A stretch of 7,687 bases of DNA from CAYOOT01 sp964405665 (GCA_964405665.1 CAYOOT010000107.1:1-7687), one strand, 5' to 3'; shown: positions 1 through 6,733, counted from the first letter of the stretch. The notes: generated by a model not told the origin, from the sequence alone. Numbers and translations are program-made.

Positions 1-9
1 TGCCCCTAC
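1..9 (-). repeat. REP-like repeat, partial copy at the left edge
   Basis: On the minus strand the last bases read GTAGGGGCA and then run off the window. This matches the first nine positions of the 26-nt repeat (TAGGGGCA as in copy C, preceded by G as in copy B). The rest of the palindrome is outside the window, so the assignment is by similarity of the head only. The TAG in it is the stop codon of yraN. Confidence 0.45.
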
Positions 10-374
10 AGCGCCCCTCGGATATGCCTTATTTCAAATATTTTTAAATTCTCAGATCTAAAAATAACCCCCACCACATCGATTCTCAGCAAATATTTTC
101 TAAACTTATAATTATGCCCGACAAAAGCTTCTGCCAATCTTCTTAATTTTCGTTGCTTTAAATAAGTAATATTTTCAAAAATCAAATTTTCAGAATTACG
201 TCTTGATTTAACTTCAACAAAAACAAGTTGCTCCTTGTCCAAAAAGATTAAATCTATCTCTCCAATCTTACATTTCCAATTTTTATGTAAAAGTTTAAAT
301 CCCTGCTTTTCTAAATATCTAAGAGCTGCCTGTTCTCCAACTGTTCCAATTGAATTCTTCTTGAATCTGAACAA
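6..374 (-). CDS. yraN: YraN family protein (UPF0102), predicted nuclease-fold
   Basis: This is a small soluble protein of the UPF0102/YraN family, which has a restriction-endonuclease-like fold; its cellular role is not settled, and a link to DNA processing is usually inferred from its neighbours. Counting from the start chosen here (122 residues), the family core is visible: GTVGEQAALRYLEKQGF near residues 10-26, then GEIDLIFLD (about 37-45) and VFVEVKSRR (about 51-59). Together these form the E...D...ExK pattern of the nuclease fold. The frame is open up to an ATG at 482, but that would overlap rnhB by 164 bp and add 36 residues the family lacks. I prefer the TTG at 374-372, which has GGCGGGG 9 nt upstream and gives the usual family length of about 120 residues. 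It then overlaps the 3' end of rnhB by 56 bp, suggesting translational coupling. Its TAG stop lies inside the GTAGGGGC of a repeat at the window edge. Family call is secure; the start is less so. Confidence 0.88.
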   Translation of the reverse strand: MFRFKKNSIGTVGEQAALRYLEKQGFKLLHKNWKCKIGEIDLIFLDKEQLVFVEVKSRRNSENLIFENITYLKQRKLRRLAEAFVGHNYKFRKYLLRIDVVGVIFRSENLKIFEIRHIRGAL

Positions 375-1002
375 ATTCAATAACCCCGCCAAAGGTTTTA
401 CGATGCACCGGAGAAGGGCCAAAATCGGCGATTGCTTTTCGATGAATTGCTGTGCCATAGCCTTTATGTCTGGAAAATTCATAATTAGGATAGCGTTTGC
501 AAAGCATTTCCATTAAATTATCACGGGTAACTTTAGCCAAAATAGAAGCTGCAGAAATTGCTAATATTTTTCTATCCCCTTGTATTATCGCATCATGGGA
601 AAGTGTGGATTCAATCCGGGCATTACCATCAATTAGAAAATGTGATTCTTCGGCAGGAAATAAAATTTTTAATTTTTGATTTACTTTTTCGGCTGCAATT
701 TTCATCCCCAACTTTGTTGCAGCAAGAATATTGATTTGATCAATACGTCTTGGACCAATGGAAATTATGGAATAAGCGAGAGCCTTTTTAGTTATTAAAG
801 AAAATAATTTCCTACGTTTTTCGTCTGTTAGCAATTTGGAGTCTTTAATTTCGTTATTATTAAATTTTTTTGGTAAACAAACACAAGCCACGGTAACTGG
901 TCCGGCAAGAGGACCTCGTCCGGCCTCATCTATTCCGCAAACAAGTTTATCCTTGAATAAGGATTTAAGCTGCCTGGCTAAATCAACACTATAATGAGTC
1001 AT
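319..1002 (-). CDS. rnhB: Ribonuclease HII
   Basis: RNase HII cleaves the RNA strand of RNA-DNA hybrids and single ribonucleotides embedded in DNA, starting ribonucleotide excision repair in the cytoplasm. The 227-residue product is of normal length. It opens with a short leader, then GIDEAGRGPLAGPV (residues 23-36), containing the metal-binding D25 and E26. DSKLLTDEKRR follows at 54-64, LIDGN with D125, and GDRKILAISAASILAKVTRD at 142-161, containing D143. The DEDD active-site set therefore looks complete. The end SRHKGYGTAIHRKAI...GPSPVHRKTF is the typical C-terminal signature. The ATG at 1002 gives the expected short N-terminus, although no strong Shine-Dalgarno sequence precedes it. It is the first gene of a two-gene minus-strand unit with yraN, a common bacterial pairing, and is divergent from gatC. 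Confidence 0.97.
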   Translation of the reverse strand: MTHYSVDLARQLKSLFKDKLVCGIDEAGRGPLAGPVTVACVCLPKKFNNNEIKDSKLLTDEKRRKLFSLITKKALAYSIISIGPRRIDQINILAATKLGMKIAAEKVNQKLKILFPAEESHFLIDGNARIESTLSHDAIIQGDRKILAISAASILAKVTRDNLMEMLCKRYPNYEFSRHKGYGTAIHRKAIADFGPSPVHRKTFGGVIEFVQIQEEFNWNSWRTGSS

Positions 1003-1111
1003 TACTGTTGCTTTAGCTTATTTTCTATCCTAAGAATAGCTTCTTTAATTCATCTCCCTATTAATTTATAAAAGTTAAGATTAAATTTCTAACATAGGAA
1101 TAAGGTCAAAA
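1003..1111. promoter_or_regulatory. Divergent promoter region between rnhB and gatC
   Basis: This 109-bp gap separates the rnhB start (minus) from the gatC start (plus), so promoters for both operons are expected here. It is AT-rich. A TATAAA at 1067-1072 could serve as a -10 box for gatC, with only a poor -35 (TTTAAT, 1044-1049) 17 nt upstream. I could not find a convincing minus-strand promoter. A small inverted repeat, AAGAA-TAGC-TTCTT, lies at 1032-1045 and could be an operator half-site pair, though five-base arms in AT-rich DNA are weak evidence. Confidence 0.4.
1102..1105 (+). promoter_or_regulatory. Ribosome binding site of gatC
   Basis: AAGG lies 6 nt upstream of the gatC ATG at 1112. 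It is the only clear Shine-Dalgarno sequence in the gatCAB operon; gatA and gatB have none. Confidence 0.6.
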
Positions 1112-1396
1112 ATGAGCTTAAGCGAAAAAGATGTAAAACATGTAGCAAAACTTTCTGCTCTTCATCTGGAAGAAAAAGAAATTGCTCAAAGAGTAGAGGA
1201 ATTATCTGCAGTGCTGGAATATTTTGAAAAACTTTCTGCTGTTTCTACCAGAGGAGTTGTCCCCACTTCCCATGTTCATGGTGTTACTAATTTCTTTAGA
1301 GAAGATTTTACCAGACCTTCTTTTTCCATTAAAGAGCTAGAAGCAATGGCGCCTGATTTTAAAAATGGCTGTTTTAGAGTTCCAAAAATTTTATAA
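1112..1396 (+). CDS. gatC: Asp/Glu-tRNA amidotransferase subunit C
   Basis: GatC is the small subunit of the GatCAB amidotransferase, which converts Glu-tRNA(Gln) and/or Asp-tRNA(Asn) to Gln-tRNA(Gln) and Asn-tRNA(Asn). GatC wraps around the GatA-GatB interface and stabilises the complex. The 94-residue product matches the family in length. The N-terminal helix VKHVAKLSALHLEEKEI (residues 8-24) is followed by the helix containing VLEYFEKLSAV (33-43). The tail is the usual FREDFTRPSFSIKELEAMAPDFKNGCFRVPKIL, with the conserved R.D and aP...g.F.VPkil elements. It starts at an ATG 6 nt after AAGG and opens the C-A-B operon, ending 4 nt before gatA. Confidence 0.96.
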   Translation: MSLSEKDVKHVAKLSALHLEEKEIAQRVEELSAVLEYFEKLSAVSTRGVVPTSHVHGVTNFFREDFTRPSFSIKELEAMAPDFKNGCFRVPKIL

Positions 1397-1400
1397 TCTT

Positions 1401-2879
1401 ATGTCCCTAACAAATTTATCAGTTATAGAAATGCGCAAAGGATTGCTGAAGAAAGAATTTTCAGCATTGGAATTAACTACTGCTCATTTGCAACGAATTG
1501 AAGCTACAAACAAGGATTATAATAGTTTTATATCTATTGCTAAGGAGGCTGCTTTAGAAAGTGCAAAAGCAGCAGACCTTTCTCTCGCTGCTAAAAAAGA
1601 TGCTTCTGCAATTTTAACAGGGATACCCGTTGCCATAAAAGACATGATTATTACCAAAGGAATTCCAACAACTTGTGCTTCAAGAATTTTAAAAGGATTT
1701 ATTCCGCCTTATGACAGCACCGTTGTTAGCAAACTAAAAGAAAACGGAGCAGTGATTGTTGGAAAAACCAACATGGATGAATTTGCCATGGGCTCTTCTA
1801 CTGAACATTCTTTTTTTGGCCCGACTAAAAATCCTTGGGATAAAAGCAGAGTTCCTGGTGGCTCCAGTGGTGGCTCAGCTGTTGCAGTTTCTCTAGGACA
1901 AGCTCCCCTTTCTCTGGGAACAGATACCGGGGGATCAATCCGACAACCGGCTTCTCTTACAGGAGTTGTCGGTTTAAAACCAACCTATGGCAGAGTCAGC
2001 CGTTTTGGCGCTGTCGCTTATGCTTCTTCCTTTGATCAAGTCGGCTCTTTTGCCCGCTCGGTAGATGATCTTGCAATAATTTCTGAAATAATTTCCGGTC
2101 CCGATGAAAATGATTCCACTTCGATGGACATTAAAGTTCCTAACTATCTTCAGGAAATTCAGGAAGCAGCGGGCAAAGGTTTAAAAGGATTAAAAGTAGG
2201 AGTTCCTAAAGAATATTTTGTTTCCGGAATGGATCAAGAAGTTGAGCAATCTGTTAGAAATGCCATTAAGACTTTTGAAAAATTGGGAGCAACCATTGTC
2301 GATATTAGTTTGCCACACACGGAACATACTTTAGCAGTTTATTATATTATTGCTCCTGCGGAAGCGGCTTCTAATTTAGCTCGCTATGACGGCATCCGTT
2401 ATGGATATCGAAAAGCAAATCCGGAATCACTGACAGAACTTTATACAAAAACCAGAGCGGAAGGTTTCGGTTCGGAAGTTAAAAGACGTATTTTAATTGG
2501 AAATTATGTATTATCGGCCGGTTATTATGATGCCTATTACAAAAAAGCCCAACAAGTAAGAACATTAATTATCAATGATTTTAAAGCTGCATTTCATAAC
2601 TCTTGCGATGTGATTGTTACACCTGTTTCTCCGACAACTGCTTTTAAAATCGGCGAAAAAACAGCTTCGCCTCTAAGTATGTATCTAGCAGATATTTTTA
2701 CTGTGCCAATTAATCTTGCCGGAGTTCCCGGACTGGCACTTCCTTGCGGATTAGATAGCAACAATCTTCCGATAGGTATTCAAATTCTTGGTGCACCATT
2801 TTCAGAATCTTTACTCTTTAAAACAGCAAAAGCTTTTGAAACTGAAATTAAATTTGATAGTTCTAAATTTACGCAATAA
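1401..2879 (+). CDS. gatA: Asp/Glu-tRNA amidotransferase subunit A
   Basis: GatA is the glutaminase subunit of GatCAB: it hydrolyses glutamine and passes ammonia through the complex to GatB. It belongs to the amidase-signature family. In the 492-residue product, the Ser-cisSer-Lys triad is present as K80 (in GIPVAIKD), S155 (in GGSSGGS, 153-159) and S179 (in DTGGSIRQPA, 175-184), with spacings matching characterised GatA and FAAH. The segment YYIIAPAEAASNLARYDGIRYG and the late GVPGLALPCG are also typical. The frame is open to an ATG at 1365 inside gatC, but the ATG at 1401 gives the family N-terminus (MSLTNLSVIEMRKGLLKKEFSALEL) and the usual length. This start has no Shine-Dalgarno sequence and lies 4 nt after the gatC stop, so translation is probably coupled. 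Confidence 0.97.
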   Translation: MSLTNLSVIEMRKGLLKKEFSALELTTAHLQRIEATNKDYNSFISIAKEAALESAKAADLSLAAKKDASAILTGIPVAIKDMIITKGIPTTCASRILKGFIPPYDSTVVSKLKENGAVIVGKTNMDEFAMGSSTEHSFFGPTKNPWDKSRVPGGSSGGSAVAVSLGQAPLSLGTDTGGSIRQPASLTGVVGLKPTYGRVSRFGAVAYASSFDQVGSFARSVDDLAIISEIISGPDENDSTSMDIKVPNYLQEIQEAAGKGLKGLKVGVPKEYFVSGMDQEVEQSVRNAIKTFEKLGATIVDISLPHTEHTLAVYYIIAPAEAASNLARYDGIRYGYRKANPESLTELYTKTRAEGFGSEVKRRILIGNYVLSAGYYDAYYKKAQQVRTLIINDFKAAFHNSCDVIVTPVSPTTAFKIGEKTASPLSMYLADIFTVPINLAGVPGLALPCGLDSNNLPIGIQILGAPFSESLLFKTAKAFETEIKFDSSKFTQ

Positions 2880-2884
2880 TCATT

Positions 2885-4318
2885 ATGGCAGAAGAATTTG
2901 AAACAGTTATTGGTTTAGAAGTTCACGCACAACTTTCTACAGATAGTAAAATATTTGGAACAGATTCTGCGGTCTCTGGAAAATTCCCAAACACTCAAAC
3001 TGATCAGGTTACTCTCGGACTTCCGGGAGCCCTACCGGTTTTGAATAAGCGGGTGGTGGATTTTGCAATTAAACTGGGCTTGGCAACAAATTGCAGTATC
3101 GAAAGAGAAAGTATTTTTGCCAGAAAACATTATTTTTATCCTGATTTACCTAAAGGATATCAAATTTCTCAATATGACAAACCAATTTGTTTAAAAGGAA
3201 ATATTATCATTAATGTTGATGGGCAAAAAAGAAAAATTGGAATTACTAGAATCCACTTAGAAGAAGATGCCGGGAAAAATACTCACCATGGAGACGCCGG
3301 ATATTCCGAGGTAGATCTCAATCGTGCCGGTGTTCCGCTTGTAGAAATCGTATCGGAACCGGATATGCGTTCTGCTGATGAAGCGGGAGCTTACATGCGA
3401 AAACTTAGACAACTTCTACGTTACACTGAAGTCTGTGACGGTAACATGGAAGAAGGCAGTATGCGCTGTGATGCTAACGTCTCTGTTAGAAAAATTGGTG
3501 AATCAAAATTTGGAACTAAAGTTGAAATAAAAAACCTCAATTCTTTTCGTCACGTGGAAAAAGCAATTACTTATGAAGTCAACAGACAAATTGCCACAAT
3601 CCAAAGTGGAGAAAAAGTTCTACAAGAAACCAGACTTTGGGATGATGCTAAAGAAGTAACTAAAACTATGCGTTCTAAGGAGCATGCGGAAGATTATCGT
3701 TATTTTCCTGATCCTGATTTACTGCCTTTGATCGTTGACAATGAATGGATTGAAAAAATCAGAGCAAATCTTCCGGAATTACCTGACGAGGTAAAACTTA
3801 GATTCAAGAAGATGTATGGTCTTGATGATTATTTTTCAGAAATCTTAACTGAAGAAAAACACGTTTCACAATATTATGATAATGCCTGTGAAATTCACAA
3901 TAATCCTCCGGCAATAGCCAATTGGATTACCACAGAACTTTTTGGTCGTCTGAACAAAGAAGGGATGAATATGGATGATTGTGCAATCAGTCCGGAAAAT
4001 CTTTCAATGTTAGTAAAGTATATTGATGAAGGACTAATTTCTGGAAAAATTGCAAAAACTGTTTTTGACGAAATGTTTAGTACTGGTTCTACTCCCAAAA
4101 GCATCATTGAAGCTAAAGGTTTGGTGCAAGTTTCAGATCCCAAAGCAATTGAAGAAGTTGTCACCCGGGTTCTAGCAGCCAATCCCACACAACTTGCCGA
4201 TTATCGTCAGGGCAAAACAAAAATGCTTGGTTTTTTTGTCGGCCAAATTATGAAAGAAACTGGCGGCAAAGCAAATCCTAAGTTGGTTAATGAGATTTTA
4301 GAAAGAAAATTAAAATAG
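2885..4318 (+). CDS. gatB: Asp/Glu-tRNA amidotransferase subunit B
   Basis: GatB is the kinase/transamidase subunit: it binds the misacylated tRNA, phosphorylates the Glu or Asp side chain with ATP and amidates it with ammonia from GatA. The 477-residue product is full length. The cradle domain starts with VIGLEVHAQL (8-17), where E12 and H14 correspond to metal ligands in known structures. It continues with HYFYPDLPKGYQISQYD (82-98), RIHLEEDAGK (122-131), LVEIVSEPD (152-160), the region MEEGSMRCDANVSVR and DYRYFPDPDLLPL. A helical and YqeY-like tail ends in KANPKLVNEILERKL. The Cys positions (CxC and CxxC) that form a zinc site in many GatB proteins are FGTDSA and TDQVTLG here, so the zinc site is absent, as in some Firmicutes GatB. 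It begins 5 nt after gatA with no Shine-Dalgarno sequence, and is convergent with the downstream minus-strand gene. Confidence 0.97.
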   Translation: MAEEFETVIGLEVHAQLSTDSKIFGTDSAVSGKFPNTQTDQVTLGLPGALPVLNKRVVDFAIKLGLATNCSIERESIFARKHYFYPDLPKGYQISQYDKPICLKGNIIINVDGQKRKIGITRIHLEEDAGKNTHHGDAGYSEVDLNRAGVPLVEIVSEPDMRSADEAGAYMRKLRQLLRYTEVCDGNMEEGSMRCDANVSVRKIGESKFGTKVEIKNLNSFRHVEKAITYEVNRQIATIQSGEKVLQETRLWDDAKEVTKTMRSKEHAEDYRYFPDPDLLPLIVDNEWIEKIRANLPELPDEVKLRFKKMYGLDDYFSEILTEEKHVSQYYDNACEIHNNPPAIANWITTELFGRLNKEGMNMDDCAISPENLSMLVKYIDEGLISGKIAKTVFDEMFSTGSTPKSIIEAKGLVQVSDPKAIEEVVTRVLAANPTQLADYRQGKTKMLGFFVGQIMKETGGKANPKLVNEILERKLK

Positions 4319-4325
4319 AAATAAT

Positions 4326-4351
4326 CTAGGGGCAGGTTTTATGCCTGCCCG
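4326..4351 (+). repeat. REP-like palindromic repeat, copy A
   Basis: This 26-nt palindrome lies 7 nt after the gatB stop. GGGCAGG (4330-4336) pairs perfectly with CCTGCCC (4344-4350) around a TTTTATG loop. It begins CTAGGGGC and aligns end to end, without gaps, with copies B and C once those are read on the minus strand. It is not followed by a T-run, so it is not a standard Rho-independent terminator for gatB. Confidence 0.75.
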
Positions 4352-4366
4352 GAATTCCCAAAGACC

Positions 4367-4402
4367 TTTTGTAAAACGGGCACCCATAAAGGGCGCCCTT
4401 AC
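4367..4402 (-). terminator. Possible weak terminator of the DUF4911 gene (repeat copy B)
   Basis: Read on the minus strand just after the stop codon at 4406, GGGCGCCC-TTTAT-GGGTGCCC forms an 8-bp stem with one G-U wobble, followed by GTTTTAC. A strong GC stem followed by four Ts could act as a weak intrinsic terminator. The short T-run keeps this tentative. Confidence 0.35.
4377..4402 (-). repeat. REP-like palindromic repeat, copy B
   Basis: This is the second 26-nt palindrome, oriented opposite to copy A and 25 bp from it. On the minus strand it begins GTAAGGGC; the 8-bp stem (4391-4398 with 4378-4385) encloses TTTAT. On the plus strand one position is an A-C mismatch, but on the minus strand it is a G-U wobble, so the RNA hairpin is better in the minus direction. 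A and B form an inverted pair like a bacterial BIME between two convergent genes. Confidence 0.75.
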
Positions 4403-4405
4403 ATG

Positions 4406-4687
4406 TTATTCCTTTACAGCATCATCCAGTAAAGAATCTTCGGATAGACCTTCCGGCGTTGGAATGATATAAAACTCCAGTTCCTGCTGAATTGAGTCAA
4501 GAAACTCATGTAATTCAACTTTGGTTTCTTTAACTCCCAGGACGACAATTTCACCAGTTAGTCGGTTTAAAGTTCGCATTACTCCAATGAAACCTTCATA
4601 GGATTCAAGCAGTGCTTTAAAATAGACTATATTTTCTGCTGGAGTTTTAATAAATACTGGGTAAAGATTATCTAAGTCTTTTGACAT
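4406..4687 (-). CDS. DUF4911 domain-containing protein
   Basis: This small soluble protein of 93 residues resembles the DUF4911 family, whose function is unknown. The recognisable core is VFIKTPAENIVYFKALLESYEGFIGVMRTLN (residues 11-41), then GEIVVLGV (45-52) and a closing helix VELHEFLDSIQQEL (57-70). The ESYEG and RTLN segments are the landmarks I rely on. The last 15 or so residues are acidic and probably disordered. The frame stays open to 4867, but those extra 60 codons are antisense to the start of the downstream gene and do not resemble the family. The ATG at 4687 is the natural start, although it has only an A-rich leader and no Shine-Dalgarno sequence. It is divergent from the ppiD-like gene (19-bp gap) and convergent with gatB (87-bp gap). 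Confidence 0.8.
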   Translation of the reverse strand: MSKDLDNLYPVFIKTPAENIVYFKALLESYEGFIGVMRTLNRLTGEIVVLGVKETKVELHEFLDSIQQELEFYIIPTPEGLSEDSLLDDAVKE

Positions 4688-4695
4688 TTTTTTAT

Positions 4696-4700
4696 AAAGG
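4696..4700 (+). promoter_or_regulatory. Ribosome binding site of the ppiD-like gene
   Basis: AAAGG lies 6 nt upstream of the ATG at 4707 and fixes that start. It occupies part of the 19-bp gap to the divergent DUF4911 gene, so the promoter must lie further upstream, inside that gene. Confidence 0.6.
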
Positions 4701-4706
4701 TAAATT

Positions 4707-6728
4707 ATGCTTGCTACGTTTAGAAATAACAGGAAATCAATCAGCGGTCTACTGATCGCTGGTTTTGTCGCCATGCTGATGATCGGCTTCGGAGTCGATA
4801 TCAGTGGAGGAAGACGAGGTGGGACTAACAACAGCTTAACTGAAACTGCAATTAAAATCGCTGACAAGGAAATTAGTTTTGAAACCTATTACCAAAGACT
4901 GAATCAAGTCTCAGAAATGGCCCGCTACCAACTCAAAGACGACTTCCCTAAAATGAAAGCTTTTTTAAATTTAGAACAACGTACTGTTGATGAAATCATC
5001 AATGAATTTCTTTTAAAAGATTTTGTAAAAAAATTAGGTCTGAGTGCCAGCACACCTCAAGTTGAAGAATATATTCAAAATCTTCCTTTCTTTAAAAAAT
5101 TCGGTTTTAATCAACAGACCTATACTGCTTTTTTAAATGCACAAGGATTAAGTGGAGTAAGTTTAGAGCAAGAAACTAGAAATGCTTTAGCAAACAAGCA
5201 ATTGCTTGACTTCTTAACTGATGCCGACACCCCCAGTTATCAAGAGTTAAAAGCGATTAATCTAGCAAAAGACACACAATATGAATTTATTTATACTACT
5301 TTTAAAGCAAGTAACTTTGAAGCCAATATTGATACAAAGGATGAAAGTAAATTAAAAGCTTATTATGATTTAAATAAAGCAAGCTATCAAAAACCAAGAA
5401 CGGTAAAATATTCTTTTGTAAAATTCAATCCCGAAGAATTTAAAGAAAAAGTTGACATCAATGAAGATGAATTACAAGCGATGTATGAAGAAAATCGTGC
5501 CAGTTATTATGAACCAAAAGAGTTAAACTTAAGAAAAATTGTCATTAAAAAAGCTCAAAAAGAAGCCAGTGAATTGGAAAAACTTGTTTCTCCGGAAACG
5601 GCAAAAGAAGCAGAAAGTTCTCAAGAAAAAAGAAATGAAGGAAGAAAAGAATCTGCAAAAAAAATTGTAGAACGTTTAAAAAACAAGGAAGATTTTGCTG
5701 TTCTGGCAAAAGAATTATCCGAGGATAGAAATTCAGCAGAAAATGGCGGAAGCTTGGGGTGGATTAAAGGCAATACTTTGGAAAAAGAAATTCGTCCGGT
5801 GGCCGAACGCATGGAAAAAGGTAAATTTAGTGATGTTATAGAAACTGAAAATGCCTTTGTTATCCTTTTCCTGGATGATTTAAAAGACAAAAGATTACGT
5901 CCATTTTCGGAAGTAAGAGCCGAGCTGGAACAAAGAAGAAGAACAGAAGATGCTCCGGAATATGCCAAAGCAGAAGCGGATAATTTTCTAAAAAAATACC
6001 AAGAACAAGATCCAGCAAGCAAGCTTTCCTTTGAAGAATTTGCCAAAAAAGAAAAGTTTTCTGCACAAAGTACTGGAAATTTAATGAATGGCTCTGAAAA
6101 TCCTCCTGCTGCTTTGGGCTTAACCGCTAAAATTATTAGCTTACCTCAAGGCACAGCCCAAGTAGTTAAACTTCCCGATTCTCTCTATGCTGTAGAAATC
6201 AGCGAAACAAAAGATTCTTATATCCCCGAGTATGACCTCATAAAATCAGAAGTAATCAAAGATTATGTAAAAGAAAAATCTCAAGAATTAGCCAAAGAAG
6301 CTGCAGAAAAATTCTTAACTGAAGCAAAGAATAAGGATTTGAAAGCGTTTGAACAATTAGCCAGCACTGCTTCTTTGGAAATAAAAAACACTGCTCCTGC
6401 TAAAAGAAGCAATTTACCTGAAAATGAACCTTTATTTTCCAATCCAGAAATTTTAAAAGTTGCTTTTAATTTAAGTGCGGAAAATCCTTATCCCCCTACA
6501 ACACTTCACGGAAATAACGAATATTTTGTAATGCGTTTAAAAAACAAAATTCTTCCCGAGGAAAAAGATGTAACTGCTAAAATTAAAGAAACCTTAAAGG
6601 ATCAAACTACAAGCTCAGGAAATAGATTTCTGACTTATGTTCTTCATGTACTAAAAATTGAAAATGATACCTGGGTTAATCCCAAAATTTTGGAAAAAAC
6701 TGATAATGATATTGATTTTGAGATTTAG
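4707..6728 (+). CDS. ppiD: PpiD-like SurA-N/parvulin-domain periplasmic chaperone
   Basis: PpiD-type proteins are tethered to the inner membrane next to the Sec translocon and help newly exported proteins fold in the periplasm. The 673-residue product has a short basic N-terminus (MLATFRNNRKS) and one membrane segment (about 12-32). A SurA_N_3-like helical region follows (about 45-190, with VDEIINEFLLKDFVKKLGL at 94-112 typical), and then a parvulin-like domain (about 271-392). The latter retains DFAVLAKELSEDRNSAENGGSLGWI (329-353), the family's hallmark stretch. The tail (400-673) is charged and helical, as in other PpiD proteins. The first active-site His of parvulins is replaced (LRKIVI, 275-280), as is the second (NAFVILFLDD, 382-391), so isomerase activity is doubtful; E. 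coli PpiD is also a poor isomerase. A Lys/Glu-rich insert of about 35 residues (282-317) interrupts the parvulin domain after its first strand. Start chosen by AAAGG 6 nt upstream and the correctly placed membrane anchor. Confidence 0.88.
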   Translation: MLATFRNNRKSISGLLIAGFVAMLMIGFGVDISGGRRGGTNNSLTETAIKIADKEISFETYYQRLNQVSEMARYQLKDDFPKMKAFLNLEQRTVDEIINEFLLKDFVKKLGLSASTPQVEEYIQNLPFFKKFGFNQQTYTAFLNAQGLSGVSLEQETRNALANKQLLDFLTDADTPSYQELKAINLAKDTQYEFIYTTFKASNFEANIDTKDESKLKAYYDLNKASYQKPRTVKYSFVKFNPEEFKEKVDINEDELQAMYEENRASYYEPKELNLRKIVIKKAQKEASELEKLVSPETAKEAESSQEKRNEGRKESAKKIVERLKNKEDFAVLAKELSEDRNSAENGGSLGWIKGNTLEKEIRPVAERMEKGKFSDVIETENAFVILFLDDLKDKRLRPFSEVRAELEQRRRTEDAPEYAKAEADNFLKKYQEQDPASKLSFEEFAKKEKFSAQSTGNLMNGSENPPAALGLTAKIISLPQGTAQVVKLPDSLYAVEISETKDSYIPEYDLIKSEVIKDYVKEKSQELAKEAAEKFLTEAKNKDLKAFEQLASTASLEIKNTAPAKRSNLPENEPLFSNPEILKVAFNLSAENPYPPTTLHGNNEYFVMRLKNKILPEEKDVTAKIKETLKDQTTSSGNRFLTYVLHVLKIENDTWVNPKILEKTDNDIDFEI

Positions 6729-6733
6729 AATAT

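Noticed and set aside
375..482. ATG start at 482 for yraN.
   Set aside because: It would add 36 residues not seen in the family, entirely within rnhB in another frame.
1365..1400. ATG start at 1365 for gatA, overlapping gatC.
   Set aside because: It has no ribosome site and adds 12 residues encoded by the conserved end of gatC; the ATG at 1401 matches the family N-terminus.
4326..4402. Two close palindromes as a CRISPR or tandem array.
   Set aside because: They are only two copies in opposite orientation, with variable stems and no regular spacers.
4681..4686. Perfect TTGACA that could be a -35 box for the ppiD-like gene.
   Set aside because: It is the complement of the start of the DUF4911 gene, and a -10 at the proper distance would overlap the ppiD-like start codon, placing transcription inside the gene.
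4688..4867. Upstream extension of the DUF4911 reading frame on the minus strand.
   Set aside because: These 60 codons are antisense to the membrane anchor and N-terminus of the ppiD-like gene and do not fit the small-protein family; the ATG at 4687 gives a compact, family-like product.
5621..6066. Minus-strand open frames within the ppiD-like gene, and plus-strand frames at 235-679.
   Set aside because: They are antisense shadows of well-supported genes, rich in Ser/Leu/Phe as expected from reversed Glu/Lys-rich codons, with no family resemblance.
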